Below are positions 18,151 through 27,345 of a stretch of 64,000 nucleotides of DNA, in pieces. The position numbers were made by a program, and so were the translations under genes. The first letter of the stretch is position 1; every line of letters begins with the position of its first letter. Source of the stretch: an uncultured Coriobacteriaceae bacterium (GTDB taxonomy: Bacteria; Actinomycetota; Coriobacteriia; Coriobacteriales; Atopobiaceae); the NCBI GenBank assembly GCA_902793195.1, contig CADBCS010000010.1:54248-118247 (forward strand), read 5' to 3'. A model generated the notes under the pieces. It did no database searches. It saw nothing but the letters and a program-made list of their open reading frames with translations, and was not told the origin of the DNA.

Positions 18151-19170
18151 TCACACGAAGTACGTGAAGCACAGGAACGCGTATGCCGGTACCAGCGCAG
18201 AGTAGACGGTGTTGACCAGGTCGGACGGCAACCGCTTGAGCCATGCCTCGCGCGCGGGATAGGCCCACCAGGCGACGAGCGTCGCGGCAGCGGTGTACAC
18301 CAGCGAATTCTGGAGGCAGATCTGACCCTGGAAGTTGAAGGGCATCTCGCGATAGTCCCACAGCTCGTAGTTACGATTGGCCACCATGCCAGTGAGGTAG
18401 TCGATTGAGGTGCACACGACCTGGTTGGCCAAGAAGCTCAGCGCCAGTGCGGGGGCCACACGGCCACCGAAGCGCCTGAGGAGCACCTCGCGCAGGGGCG
18501 AGAGGGCGCCGGCGATGAGCACGCCCGCGATGCCCTCCGCCGGGAACGGATGCAGCCACCAGTCCCACAGCATGGTGTTGGAGCGATCGTAGTCGCCCCC
18601 CACAACGCCCAGCTTGATGAGCTGGCAGAAGAGCATCTCCAGCCAATGGCCCACGATGGTGTAGGTCGCATAGAGCGAGCTCACGTTGCGCACATGCTCG
18701 GCCAAGGTAAAGGGAACGCTCGGGTCGCGGGGCAGCAGGTCCATGGGCTTGGTGAGCCTCTCCTGTGCGGAGGACGAGAACGCCAGGGTAACCGAACCCG
18801 CGATGTTTGGAAGGCAGTCGGCGACGGCGTTGACGACCTTGTCACGCAGCAGCGTCGGTGCCCCAAACTGCACGCCATCTTGCGACTCGTTCGCCACGTC
18901 GTCCGTGGGCGCAGGATCGAAGGCGGTGGAAGCGGCCGTGAGACCTGCGGTCACCGCCGCAGTTGCAAGCGAGACGGGCACGGCCAGGCGCTTCTGCCGA
19001 TACATGAGGTACAGCGTGGCACCGGATCCCGCGACCTGGATGAGGTCGCGTGCCGTCTGCCATCCATATGCGTAGTGAGCCGCGCGTCTGCGGGCCGTCT
19101 CCTGCAACCGGTCGACAATCGCCTGTGCGTGCGCGAATGCCGCGTCGAATACTCCGTCGAATGCCTTCAT
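18151..19170 (-). CDS. CmpB-like putative ABC transporter permease (PF06541 type)
   Basis: A 339-residue membrane protein. The C-terminal two-thirds has about six hydrophobic segments and the conserved motif LWDYREMPFNFQGQICL, close to the 'WDYS..PFNI.G.ICL' signature of the CmpB family. The N-terminal ~130 residues are extra and partly soluble. Despite the family name, transport has not been shown for most members. It lies alone, about 160 nt from paaK and head to tail with acylphosphatase. Confidence 0.65.
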   Translation of the reverse strand: MKAFDGVFDAAFAHAQAIVDRLQETARRRAAHYAYGWQTARDLIQVAGSGATLYLMYRQKRLAVPVSLATAAVTAGLTAASTAFDPAPTDDVANESQDGVQFGAPTLLRDKVVNAVADCLPNIAGSVTLAFSSSAQERLTKPMDLLPRDPSVPFTLAEHVRNVSSLYATYTIVGHWLEMLFCQLIKLGVVGGDYDRSNTMLWDWWLHPFPAEGIAGVLIAGALSPLREVLLRRFGGRVAPALALSFLANQVVCTSIDYLTGMVANRNYELWDYREMPFNFQGQICLQNSLVYTAAATLVAWWAYPAREAWLKRLPSDLVNTVYSALVPAYAFLCFTYFV

Positions 19171-19203
19171 GGCGTGCTCCCTTGCTCAGATGGTTCGCAT
19201 ACC

Positions 19204-19542
19204 CTACAGGTTGAGAATCGAAAATCGCACGTCGGGCTTGGGTTCGATGGCCTCCTCGCCAACTAGGCCGCCCTTGATCCACGACTTGGGGCTATCGATC
19301 TGCTCCTGCACCAACGCCTTGAAGCGCTCGATTTGCGCAGGCGTTCCCTGCACCTCGCAGAGCACGGTGCCGTCGTCCATGTTGCGCACCCATCCGGTGA
19401 CCCCTGCCTGGGAGGCACACCCGTCCACGGTAAACCGAAACCCCACGGCCTGGACCCGACCCGCATAGCTCAGCCGACGGCGTATCGCGCCATCGGGAAT
19501 GGTCGGCTCGATCTTGGGCTTCCTGCTCCACGGCCATCTCAT
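19204..19542 (-). CDS. acyP: Acylphosphatase
   Basis: A 112-residue protein with the two acylphosphatase signatures, GRVQAVGFR (catalytic Arg) and GWVRNMDDGTV (catalytic Asn), about residues 32-60. It hydrolyses acyl phosphates such as acetyl phosphate or carbamoyl phosphate. An N-terminal extension of about 25 basic residues precedes the usual 90-residue domain. The ATG at 19542 has GGGG upstream; starting at 19572 would add ten residues. Confidence 0.87.
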   Translation of the reverse strand: MRWPWSRKPKIEPTIPDGAIRRRLSYAGRVQAVGFRFTVDGCASQAGVTGWVRNMDDGTVLCEVQGTPAQIERFKALVQEQIDSPKSWIKGGLVGEEAIEPKPDVRFSILNL

Positions 19543-19622
19543 GACGTCCCCCTGTCGGTAGAACCGATACACATTGACTATAACTCAAATCCCCCACTCC
19601 GTTACAGGAGCGGAGGACTTGA

Positions 19623-19682
19623 CCGTCGGGGACCGTCCCCTTTGGACCAGTAGACCGTAGGGGACGGTCCCTTTTGGACCAG
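19623..19682. repeat. Two GGGGACSGTCCC cores 3' of the sucrose hydrolase gene
   Basis: Cores at 19628-19640 and 19660-19671 are each followed by TTTGGACCAG or TTTTGGACCAG, giving a 30-nt tandem arrangement like that at 4352 and 6367. They lie 13-70 nt 3' of the GH32 gene. Confidence 0.8.
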
Positions 19683-19694
19683 TTTTTACTGCGG

Positions 19695-21140
19695 CTACGC
19701 CTCGATGTCCCACAGGCGAATCTCGGCGCTTGGGGCCTTGACGTCCACGCTGTACTCCTTGGGATAGTAGCGCGTCGAGAACGCCAGCACGCCATCGTTC
19801 ACAAACACCTCTATGGACGAGACGTCACCCACCACGCGCACCTTGTCCAGATAGTCCAAGTGCTCGAACCGCTGGATGCGGCCGGCACCCACGGACTTCT
19901 CGTCCTCCTTGGCAAAGCGCATCGCAAAGCGGCCCTTCTCCCAGGTGAGCTCGAGCTCCTTGGCGATCCTTGCATTAAACTCCCTGCTACGTATGCCCAC
20001 GACCTCCATGTCGAAGCACTTGGTGCCCTCGGCGGAGAGCTCCGCGTTGGAGAAGCGCCCGTTGTGGCGATAGCGCTCCAGCTCGCGCACGGGCATCTGG
20101 AGAATGCGGCCGTTGCGCGCCGTGATCTCGCGCGGGATGGTAAAGCAGTGCTGCCAGCCGTCCTCGACGGTGAGGTTGGTGTAGAACTTCTCGTCGGGCA
20201 TTCCCATCCAGCCAATGAGGATGCGCCTGCCGCCGGCTGTCTCGAACGTTTGGGGGGCGTAGAAGTCGAAGCCGGCATCCCACAGAGCGAACGGATTGAG
20301 CTTGCACTTTCCCAGCACGTCTCCGTGCAGCACGAAGTAGCCGCTCTGATACACGTTGCGACGGTCCCAGTCGCCACCACGCAGACCCTGCGGCGACACC
20401 GAGAGGACCTTGGCGAACGGTTGGTCGTCCCTAAGCGCGTCGTCGGCGACCTCAAAGTAGTCCGGGCACTCCCACATGTAGCCAAACGGCTCGTCGGAAG
20501 TGATGCGGTTTACGAGATGCCACTTGTCGAGGTCGTCCGACTCGAACACCAGCACCTCACCCGTGTCGTTCTTCTTGCGCGCGCCCTGCACCATGTAGTA
20601 CTTGCTGCCCGCACGCCACACCTTGGGGTCGCGCACGTGGGTGGTGTCGTCCTCGGGGTAGTCCTCGTTGCCCAGCACCAGGCGCTTTTGCGAGAAGTGC
20701 TGTCCGTCCTTGCTGGTTACGTGAACGGTGTTGGCCTCGCGACCACTGGTAACGTAGTCGTAGTCCCCGCCGTCCTCGCGCTTGACGTTGCCCGTGTAGA
20801 ACACGTGCATGGTGCCGTCGTCCTCCACGAGCGCACTACCCGAGTACACGCCGCCAACGTCGAAGGGCTGGTCGGGATAGAGCGCAGCTCCCTCGTACTC
20901 CCAGCGCACCATGTCCTTGCTCGTGGAGTGTCCCCACATCTTGACGCCGCCCTCGGCGTTGAAGGGGGAATACTGGAAGTATGCGTGGAAGGTGTCGCCC
21001 ATCTGGGAGAGTCCGTTGGGGTCGTTGAGCCAGCCAACGGGTGGTGTGAGGTGGAATTCCTGAGCGAAACGGCCTTGGTTCGCGTTGCTCTCCACGATCT
21101 TGCGGAGGGTATCGAGGTCTGCTGCAAGTGGGTTGCCCAT
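19695..21140 (-). CDS. scrB: Sucrose-6-phosphate hydrolase (GH32)
   Basis: A 481-residue GH32 beta-fructosidase splitting sucrose-6-phosphate or beta-fructosides. The nucleophile motif WLNDPNG is at residues 37-43 (Asp40), RDPKVW supplies the transition-state Asp and WECPDYF the acid-base Glu. There is no signal peptide, so it acts in the cytoplasm on an imported sugar. No PTS transporter or LacI regulator is next to it. The start at 21140 (AGGAG upstream) is chosen; the frame stays open farther upstream but that part reads through the neighbouring subtilase gene in another frame. Confidence 0.9.
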   Translation of the reverse strand: MGNPLAADLDTLRKIVESNANQGRFAQEFHLTPPVGWLNDPNGLSQMGDTFHAYFQYSPFNAEGGVKMWGHSTSKDMVRWEYEGAALYPDQPFDVGGVYSGSALVEDDGTMHVFYTGNVKREDGGDYDYVTSGREANTVHVTSKDGQHFSQKRLVLGNEDYPEDDTTHVRDPKVWRAGSKYYMVQGARKKNDTGEVLVFESDDLDKWHLVNRITSDEPFGYMWECPDYFEVADDALRDDQPFAKVLSVSPQGLRGGDWDRRNVYQSGYFVLHGDVLGKCKLNPFALWDAGFDFYAPQTFETAGGRRILIGWMGMPDEKFYTNLTVEDGWQHCFTIPREITARNGRILQMPVRELERYRHNGRFSNAELSAEGTKCFDMEVVGIRSREFNARIAKELELTWEKGRFAMRFAKEDEKSVGAGRIQRFEHLDYLDKVRVVGDVSSIEVFVNDGVLAFSTRYYPKEYSVDVKAPSAEIRLWDIEA

Positions 21141-21252
21141 GCGCGCTCCTTGCGTGTTTGAGGGGGAGGAAACCGTCTTCTCCATCATACTCGCTATGGC
21201 TACATGGTGCCGCAAATCTTTTAATTGCACACGTACGAGCTCGCGTGGCTCG

Positions 21253-21306
21253 CCCGTCGGGGACCGTCCCTTCCGGGCTAGCCCGGAAGGGACGGTCCCC
21301 GACGGG
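21253..21306. repeat. Perfect 54-bp palindrome with GGGGACCGTCCC cores
   Basis: Two exactly complementary 27-nt halves meet at CTAG (21278-21281). Each half carries a core of the dispersed repeat family. It sits 4 nt 3' of the subtilase stop codon, and would form a very stable hairpin in RNA. Confidence 0.9.
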
Positions 21307-21310
21307 TTAG

Positions 21311-24172
21311 TTAGCGTTTGACGAATGCGCCGGACGTTCTGCCGGGCGCCGATCCGCCCTTGGGGACGAGCCGCACCTGGACCCCCTCTATGCGCAGGGA
21401 GTACCCGGCGGTGCCGGCGGAGCCACCGTTCTTGGCCCAGCCCATCCAGCCTCGCCTTTGCACGTAGACGCGATAGTATACGTCGTAGTGCTCGGACACG
21501 GTTCCCGTGAGCTTGACCGCAAGTGCCTCGATTCTCTTTCCCTTGCCCTGGGTGCCCGCAAGCGCGTTGTTCTGTCGCCATCCCTGCCAACCGACACCCT
21601 GGACATACGCGCGATACGCAATCGAGCCCGCGTAGGGTGAGCCGGCGATCGTCATCTTGAGCGCCTCTATCCTGCGTGACTTGCCCATCGTCCCCGCGGT
21701 AGCGCCATCCCGCCTGTACGCCTGCCATCCCTGCCCCTGAATGTGGGCACGGTATGCGACGGGGAACCTGAACGCGTGCGCCGTCGACCCCGGAGCTGTC
21801 GATCCCTTGGGTCGCAGCACCACCTGTATGCCCTCCACGCGGTAGGAGTATCCGGCCGAACCGGCGGCGGTCCCGTTCTTGGCCCAGCCAGACCAACCGA
21901 ACTTCTGGACGTGGACCCGGTAGTAGACGTCGTAGTGCTGCGCCATGGTGCCCGTCAGGCGGATCTGGATCGCCTCCACCCGCTTGCCCTCTCCCTCCGT
22001 TCCGCTCGTCTCGCCGTCGGTCTTCCAGCCCATCCAGCCATATCTCTGGACATGGGTCCTATACATGAGAGTTCCCGAATAGGGTGCGCCGTTAAGGAGT
22101 AGCTCGATGGCCTCGATTCGCTTGGACTTGCCGACCGTCCCGCTGGTCGCCCCATTGGACATCCAGCCCATCCAGCCATACGACTGGACATGAGTGTGAT
22201 ACAACACGGATTTGGCAGCCTGCCTGTTGCGATCGGCCTCAAGCCTGGCCTCCAGATTGCGGACGTAGTCGAGCTTGTCCGCGCTCACGCCATGAAGGGC
22301 GCCATAGACCGCATCGCGCGCATTCACCTCGCCAAAGCCGTACGACTCGTCCCAACCGCTGCTCCCTATGTCGGTTGCGGTCGCATAGAGGATCTCTGCC
22401 GCCTCATGCGCGGAAAGCGAGGGGTTTGCCGCAAACATGAGGGCACATACGCCCGAGACCACAGGCGCTGCCATGGACGTGCCGGTCAAGGTCCCGTATT
22501 CGCTCCCGCCAGGTCCGCCATACGTGCTGAGTATCGAGGTGCCCGGCGCCGAGATGTTCTTGTAGTGCGTCCCCGAGACGTTGTAGTTCGAGTTTGGCGA
22601 CTTTGTTACGTCCGAACCCGACTGCTGCAGGTTGATGACCGAGACCGCCTTGTCGTAGTCTCCGGGCGAGCTGTAGTACGGCACCTTCCAATTTGATGAC
22701 GCGTCCTTGTTGCCCGATGCAACGACCGTGAGGATGCCGCGGTCGTACGCCTCGGAGATCTTTTTTGCGAGGCTTTCATCGCCGGAGAGCGTGCCAGCGA
22801 CGTTCATGCTGAGGTTGATGACCCGCACGTTGCGTTGCTCCCTCTTTTGCAGCACATAGTTGATGCCCTTGATGAGCGTCTGCGTGCTCGCCGTGCCACT
22901 GTTGTTGGCAACGCGCACGGGCATGACGCGCGCGTTGTGCGACACGCCCGATATGCCCACGCCGTTGTTGCTCACGCCTGCGATGGTGCCGGCGACATGC
23001 GTACCATGATTAATCTCTATGTCGTTGCTCGGGTCAACGTTGGACCTGCCGGTGTACACGTTGTAGGGGTCGACGACGTTGGCCTTGAGGTCCTCGTGAC
23101 TCACGAGGCATCCGGAGTCCAAGACGGCGACCGTCACCGACTGGTCCGCCTTGGCAAGGTCCCAGGCCTCGCGCGCGTGGATGCTGTCGAGCTCCCACTG
23201 GTCCTTTGACAGCGGGTCGTTGGTGGTCGACGCTCCTGTGAGCACGGGCTCGTCCCCGTTGGCCGCCTCCCCTGCCGTCGCCGACTGCGTCTCGAGCGCC
23301 GTACCTGTGGTGGCGTCGGCGGGCTCCCCCGCCTCGACGGTCTGCTCGGCAACGTTGCCCTCGGGCTGGGATGCCTCATCGGACTGGGAGTCGTCGTTAC
23401 CCTGGGGCGTCGTCCCATCGCCTGGGGAGGACGGTTCCTGCCGCACGGACTCGCCCGCCTCGCTCTCGCCCTGCTCGGTGTTGGCAGTGGGCTGCTGCCC
23501 GAGGTCTTGGGTGGGTTGGCTTGACTCCGGGACGGGCTGTGCGCCGGACGCGTCCGCGGCGAGCTCCTCGGCAATGTGGTAGATGTAGTTGGGCTGCGCC
23601 TCTGCCGCGACGCCGCGTGCGAGCAGCTCGTTGGCAACGTCTGCGATGGAACCGTCGACCGCACTGACGCGCATCGTGCCGGGAATGACCTCCTCGACCT
23701 CGGCTGAGTTCCCCTGCGTCTGAATGGCCTGACGAACCTGGTCCGCAGACGTGCCCTCAGGTACCGATACCAGGGCGACCTGCGGCTCGCAGGCAACGTT
23801 TTTGGGCATCACGAACGTTTCCTCGGGCAGCTCGTCCGCATCGGTCCTCGGCTCGTCCCCCGCAACGGAAACATCTTCCTGCACGTCCTGATCGTCGACT
23901 TGCGGCGCCCCCTCGTCGGGTGCCGTGACCTCGCGTTGGTCCTGCGTGCCGTCATCTGCCTGCTGCGCCGCTTCCCCGCCTTGCGCCTGGGAAAAGACTT
24001 TGCCCGCAGGTGCCGGCTTTGGCTCGACGCGCTGGACCGCCTCTTCCCGCACCACGGACGCATCGGGGTCCTGTGGGCTCTGTTGGTACGACGTGGCCAC
24101 CACCAGCACCACCACGCATGCCATGGCACATGCGACCAATGCCATCCATCTGTTCTTCTTCGAGTCCCTCAT
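21311..24172 (-). CDS. Secreted subtilisin-family (S8) protease with six ChW repeats
   Basis: A 953-residue exported protease. Signal anchor/peptide at 9-28, an acidic low-complexity pro-region to about 320 that includes an inhibitor-like prodomain (about 130-200), then an S8 domain with triad Asp352 (VLDSGC), His389 (NHGTHVAG) and Ser566 (GTSMAAP). Residues 658-945 hold six ChW repeats, alternating HVQxxGW and YVQxxGW. The repeats probably attach it to the cell envelope or host polymers. The C-terminal tail AFVKR resembles those of the other two ChW proteins here. The 3' end abuts the 54-bp palindrome. The ATG at 24172 is preferred over 24208. Confidence 0.92.
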   Translation of the reverse strand: MRDSKKNRWMALVACAMACVVVLVVATSYQQSPQDPDASVVREEAVQRVEPKPAPAGKVFSQAQGGEAAQQADDGTQDQREVTAPDEGAPQVDDQDVQEDVSVAGDEPRTDADELPEETFVMPKNVACEPQVALVSVPEGTSADQVRQAIQTQGNSAEVEEVIPGTMRVSAVDGSIADVANELLARGVAAEAQPNYIYHIAEELAADASGAQPVPESSQPTQDLGQQPTANTEQGESEAGESVRQEPSSPGDGTTPQGNDDSQSDEASQPEGNVAEQTVEAGEPADATTGTALETQSATAGEAANGDEPVLTGASTTNDPLSKDQWELDSIHAREAWDLAKADQSVTVAVLDSGCLVSHEDLKANVVDPYNVYTGRSNVDPSNDIEINHGTHVAGTIAGVSNNGVGISGVSHNARVMPVRVANNSGTASTQTLIKGINYVLQKREQRNVRVINLSMNVAGTLSGDESLAKKISEAYDRGILTVVASGNKDASSNWKVPYYSSPGDYDKAVSVINLQQSGSDVTKSPNSNYNVSGTHYKNISAPGTSILSTYGGPGGSEYGTLTGTSMAAPVVSGVCALMFAANPSLSAHEAAEILYATATDIGSSGWDESYGFGEVNARDAVYGALHGVSADKLDYVRNLEARLEADRNRQAAKSVLYHTHVQSYGWMGWMSNGATSGTVGKSKRIEAIELLLNGAPYSGTLMYRTHVQRYGWMGWKTDGETSGTEGEGKRVEAIQIRLTGTMAQHYDVYYRVHVQKFGWSGWAKNGTAAGSAGYSYRVEGIQVVLRPKGSTAPGSTAHAFRFPVAYRAHIQGQGWQAYRRDGATAGTMGKSRRIEALKMTIAGSPYAGSIAYRAYVQGVGWQGWRQNNALAGTQGKGKRIEALAVKLTGTVSEHYDVYYRVYVQRRGWMGWAKNGGSAGTAGYSLRIEGVQVRLVPKGGSAPGRTSGAFVKR

Positions 24173-24280
24173 GGTCACCAGCCCTCCGTCCAACGCGCGT
24201 ATGGGCAATCACCCCGATATGCGCTTTGCCTATCTTCTTGAGCATACCGCACGATTGCGAACGACTGATGGAGCACTGCG

Positions 24281-24661
24281 CTACTCGTCACCCGTTACGG
24301 GTCTTCTGGACTCCTTGACGCGAGATCGAGCGTGCTTTGCCTCGAGCCTTCGTTGTGTGGAAGCCTTGGTGGGCTTCGTGGCACGGCGCACCACCGGTGC
24401 CTTGCCACGGCGCTCGAGCTCGGCACGCAGCTTTGCCAGGCACAGACGCCTGTTCCTAAACTGGCTGCGCGACTCCCTGCTCACCACGACGATGCCCGTG
24501 GGAAGGTGGCGCATTCGCACCGCCGAGTCAGCGGTGTTCACGCCCTGTCCACCAGGACCGTGGGCATGGAACGCCTCGACATGGCACTGCCTCTCCAACT
24601 CGTCGAGCGGAAGCGCCGCAAGGTGCGCGTAGTCCCGCCACGAGAGCGACGCCTCACCCAT
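24281..24661 (-). CDS. Release-factor-like protein with GGQ motif (ArfB/PrfH type)
   Basis: A 126-residue protein with the peptidyl-tRNA hydrolysis motif GGQ (37-39, in HGPGGQGVNTADSAVRM) and a basic C-terminal tail, as in ArfB and related stalled-ribosome rescue factors. It lacks the stop-codon-reading domains of RF1/RF2. Its start overlaps the mnmA stop by 8 nt, so it is translated with mnmA. A role in ribosome rescue is inferred from the domain; codon or tRNA specificity is unknown. Confidence 0.8.
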   Translation of the reverse strand: MGEASLSWRDYAHLAALPLDELERQCHVEAFHAHGPGGQGVNTADSAVRMRHLPTGIVVVSRESRSQFRNRRLCLAKLRAELERRGKAPVVRRATKPTKASTQRRLEAKHARSRVKESRRPVTGDE

Positions 24662-25757
24662 TGGACCCGCCCATCCACATGGGCCGCCGGTCTTCCTTGG
24701 CAATGAGCCCACCTCCCAGGCACACGAGGCCGTCGTAAATCACGGCGGACTGCCCCGGTGCGACCGTACGCACGGGCTCGGGATACAAGACGTGCACGCC
24801 CGCCGCATCCGTCGTTACGCGAGCGGTTCGCAACGTGCCCGTATGGCGTGTCCGCACCGAATACGTACCGTCCGCTGGCGCCTCGCCACCAATCCAGCAC
24901 ACGTCCTCGAGCAGCTGCTTCCGGGTGAAGAGCCCCTCGCAGGATCGGTCGTCGGTAACATACACCACGTTGCGCGCGACGTCGGTGGACACCACGTAGC
25001 GCGCAGGACCACCTCCCAGCTGCAGCCCCCTACGCTGCCCCACCGTAAAGAGAAACGCACCGTCGTGTCGTCCCAGGACCTCGCCGGTCTCCCAGCTCAC
25101 CACGTCGCCGGCACGTCGCTCCAGGGCATCCAGCAAGAACGTGCGCAGCCCGACGGGACCCACGAAGCAGATGCCGTCGGAATCGGGCTTGTCCTCGATG
25201 CCCAGCCCGCGCTCCGCGCACATGGCGCGCACGCGCTCCTTGGTTGGGATGTGTCCAACGGGAAACAGGGTCCTCTTGAACGCGCTCGCGGGAACGCGCC
25301 ACAAAAAATAGGTCTGGTCCTTGTGCTCGTTTGCGGAGCGCCGCAGCTCGACGCCACCCGTGGCGTCGGTTGCCACGCGCGCATAGTGGCCAGTTGCGAT
25401 GAGGTCGAACCCAAGGTCCAGGGCACGCTGCGCAAAGGTCCCAAACTTTATCGTCTGGTTGCACATCACGTCGGGATTTGGGGTATATCCACGCGCATAG
25501 GCGTCCACCAGGTAGTCGACGACCGTCACCTTGTAGTCCCTCTCGCAGTCCCACACCTCAAGGTCGATGCCCAGCGTCACGGCAACCCGCTCGGCATCGG
25601 CAAGATCGTCGGCCCACCGACACCTAAAGCCGGGCAGGTCACGAGACCAGTTGCGCATGTAGACGCCCGTCACGTCGTAGCCCTGCTCCACGAGCAGGGC
25701 GGCCGCCAGGGCCGAGTCCACTCCGCCACTCATTCCCAAACACACGCGCTTTGCCAC
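24654..25757 (-). CDS. mnmA: tRNA 2-thiouridylase MnmA
   Basis: A 367-residue PP-loop ATPase that thiolates U34 of Lys, Glu and Gln tRNAs. The PP-loop GMSGGVDS (8-15), catalytic Cys99 in CNQTIKF and Cys197 in GICFVG are all present. It begins with GTG, preceded by AAGGAG. The cysteine desulfurase ending 19 nt upstream is the natural sulfur donor, and the pair is a common Gram-positive arrangement. The frame remains open to 25922, but that part overlaps the desulfurase gene and looks non-coding. Confidence 0.93.
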   Translation of the reverse strand: MAKRVCLGMSGGVDSALAAALLVEQGYDVTGVYMRNWSRDLPGFRCRWADDLADAERVAVTLGIDLEVWDCERDYKVTVVDYLVDAYARGYTPNPDVMCNQTIKFGTFAQRALDLGFDLIATGHYARVATDATGGVELRRSANEHKDQTYFLWRVPASAFKRTLFPVGHIPTKERVRAMCAERGLGIEDKPDSDGICFVGPVGLRTFLLDALERRAGDVVSWETGEVLGRHDGAFLFTVGQRRGLQLGGGPARYVVSTDVARNVVYVTDDRSCEGLFTRKQLLEDVCWIGGEAPADGTYSVRTRHTGTLRTARVTTDAAGVHVLYPEPVRTVAPGQSAVIYDGLVCLGGGLIAKEDRRPMWMGGSNG

Positions 25758-25776
25758 AACACGCTCCTTTGCCAAC

Positions 25777-26943
25777 CTACTCGCGAACTCGCGAGCGCTC
25801 CTGCCCCACGGCATCCACGATGGCCCGTAGCGCATAGTCCACGTCATCCTGCGATGTGGCGCGCCCCATCGAGATGCGCAGGCTGCCACGTGCGACGTCC
25901 TCGGGCACTCCCATGGCCGCAAGCACGTGGCTCACGCGCATCTTGCTCGCCGCGCAGGCGCTTCCCGTGCCCACATACACGCCGGCACGCTCCAGATGGA
26001 CGATGAGGCGCCTAGCCTCGACATGTGGGAAGCTCGCGTGGACAAGGCCGGGCAGTCGCGCGGCATCACGCCTTGGGCCCGAGAGGACGACGTTGGGAAA
26101 CGCCTCGACGAGCCCGGTGCGAAGACGCGCCGAGAGCCCCCGCAGACGCCGCACCTCGGTTGCGCGCATGCGCTCCGCCAACTCAAGGGCACAGGCCATC
26201 CCCATGGCACCTGCGACGTTCTCGGTTCCCGACCGAACGCCGCCCTCCTGGCCGCCACCACGTACCAGCGGCCGGAGCGAGACGCCGTCGGCATGCCACA
26301 GCACGCCCACCTGCTTGGGACCATAGAGCTTTGCCGCCGAGATGGTCATGAGGTCAACGCCGAGGGTCGATGCGTTGATCGACACATAGCCGGCCGCCTG
26401 CGACGCATCCGTGTGCAGCAGCAACGGGCGCCTCTCGCCTGCCTCCAGACGTCTGACCCGCTCGTTGGCAACGACGCGGGCGATGGAGCGTATTGGCTGG
26501 ATGGCACCCACCTCGCCATTGGCAAGTGAGATGCTCACGAGCTCCGTGCTGGGCGTGAGGGCGCGCGCGACGTCCTGGGGGTCCACCAGCCCCGTCTCGC
26601 TCGCCCCCACCAGGGTCGCCCCCCTCGCCTCGGCGCAGGCGAGCACGCTCTCGTGCTCGATGGAGCAGCAGACCACGTGACCGTCATTGGCGGCAAACGC
26701 CAGATTGTTTGCCTCGGTGGCACCTGCCGTAAACGTGACGTTGTCGGCCTTCGACCCCAAGACCGCCGCGATCCGCGAGCGAGCACCTTCCAAGTCGGCA
26801 TGAACGCGCCGGGCCGCACAATAGGGTGCCGAGGGGTTGTAAAACAGGCGGGAGAGGTAGGGCGTCATCGCCTCGACGACCTCTGGCGCCATGGGCGTCG
26901 CCGCCGCGTGGTCCAAGTACACCTCTTGCGTCGCGTTACTCAC
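25777..26943 (-). CDS. Cysteine desulfurase (NifS/IscS-like)
   Basis: A 388-residue PLP enzyme that removes sulfur from cysteine. Features include YLDHAAATP at the start, the ATEANNLAF motif, PLP-site HTDASQAAG with the Lys in SAAKLYGPK, and the persulfide Cys in a GSACAASKMRVSHVLAAMG loop of the long, group-I kind. Directly upstream of mnmA with a short gap, it most likely feeds tRNA thiolation and possibly Fe-S assembly. No iscU-type scaffold is adjacent. The promoter lies downstream of the tRNA-Cys terminator. Confidence 0.9.
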   Translation of the reverse strand: MSNATQEVYLDHAAATPMAPEVVEAMTPYLSRLFYNPSAPYCAARRVHADLEGARSRIAAVLGSKADNVTFTAGATEANNLAFAANDGHVVCCSIEHESVLACAEARGATLVGASETGLVDPQDVARALTPSTELVSISLANGEVGAIQPIRSIARVVANERVRRLEAGERRPLLLHTDASQAAGYVSINASTLGVDLMTISAAKLYGPKQVGVLWHADGVSLRPLVRGGGQEGGVRSGTENVAGAMGMACALELAERMRATEVRRLRGLSARLRTGLVEAFPNVVLSGPRRDAARLPGLVHASFPHVEARRLIVHLERAGVYVGTGSACAASKMRVSHVLAAMGVPEDVARGSLRISMGRATSQDDVDYALRAIVDAVGQERSRVRE

Positions 26944-26978
26944 CGCATTCCCCTAAACCGTAACCTGAGTGACAATAC

Positions 26979-27007
26979 AAAAAAGGGACCGGGTGGCCCC
27001 CGGTCCC
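26979..27007 (-). terminator. Terminator after tRNA-Cys
   Basis: 9-bp arms GGGACCGGG/CCCGGTCCC with a 5-nt loop, then a T-run in the minus direction. Confidence 0.85.
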
Positions 27008-27016
27008 AGATCTTGC

Positions 27017-27090
27017 TGGAGGCGAAGCCCGGATTCGAACCGGGGATAAAGGCTTTGCAGGCCTCTGCCTTACCACTTGGCCACTTCGCC
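27017..27090 (-). tRNA. tRNA-Cys (GCA)
   Basis: Full cloverleaf on the minus strand with acceptor arms GGCGAAG/CTTCGCC, a T-arm GGTTCGAATCC, anticodon loop CTGCAAA (anticodon GCA), the U73 discriminator typical of tRNA-Cys, and an encoded CCA end. Confidence 0.95.
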
Positions 27091-27102
27091 ATGTATTAAA
27101 AA

Positions 27103-27122
27103 GGCCGATTCAAGAACCGGCC
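27103..27122 (-). terminator. Hairpin between tRNA-Gly and tRNA-Cys
   Basis: A GGCCG/CGGCC stem extended by a G-T and TTC/GAA pairs, followed by TTTTT on the minus strand. No separate promoter was seen between it and tRNA-Cys, so read-through probably supplies tRNA-Cys. Confidence 0.65.
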
Positions 27123-27132
27123 GGAGAATACA

Positions 27133-27208
27133 TGGAGCGGGCTACGGGGTTCGAACCCGCGACCTCAACCTTGGCAAGGTTGCGCGCTACCAACTGCGCT
27201 AAGCCCGC
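27133..27208 (-). tRNA. tRNA-Gly (GCC)
   Basis: Full cloverleaf with acceptor arms GCGGGCT/AGCCCGC, anticodon loop TTGCCAA (anticodon GCC), T-arm GGGTTCGAACCCC and an encoded CCA end. Confidence 0.95.
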
Positions 27209-27220
27209 GTCGCAGGGAAT

Positions 27221-27249
27221 ACTATACGCAAGCTCTTCCCCAATTGCAA
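27221..27249 (-). promoter_or_regulatory. Promoter of the tRNA-Gly/tRNA-Cys unit
   Basis: TTGCAA (27244-27249), a 17-nt spacer and TATAGT (27221-27226), about 12 nt before tRNA-Gly. This is one of the best promoter matches in the window. Confidence 0.75.
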
Positions 27250-27345
27250 GAACTTTTTTTGGAAATTTTGGAAGGACTCGCAGGTGGCCTCCAAAAACGG
27301 CGCGGCAGCCGCCAACCTGCCCGCAAAACGACTCGGGCCTTGTCC

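Noticed and set aside
19695..21896. A longer start for the GH32 gene (733 residues)
   Set aside because: The extra N-terminal part reads through the subtilase 3' end and the 54-bp palindrome in the wrong frame. AGGAG precedes the ATG at 21140.
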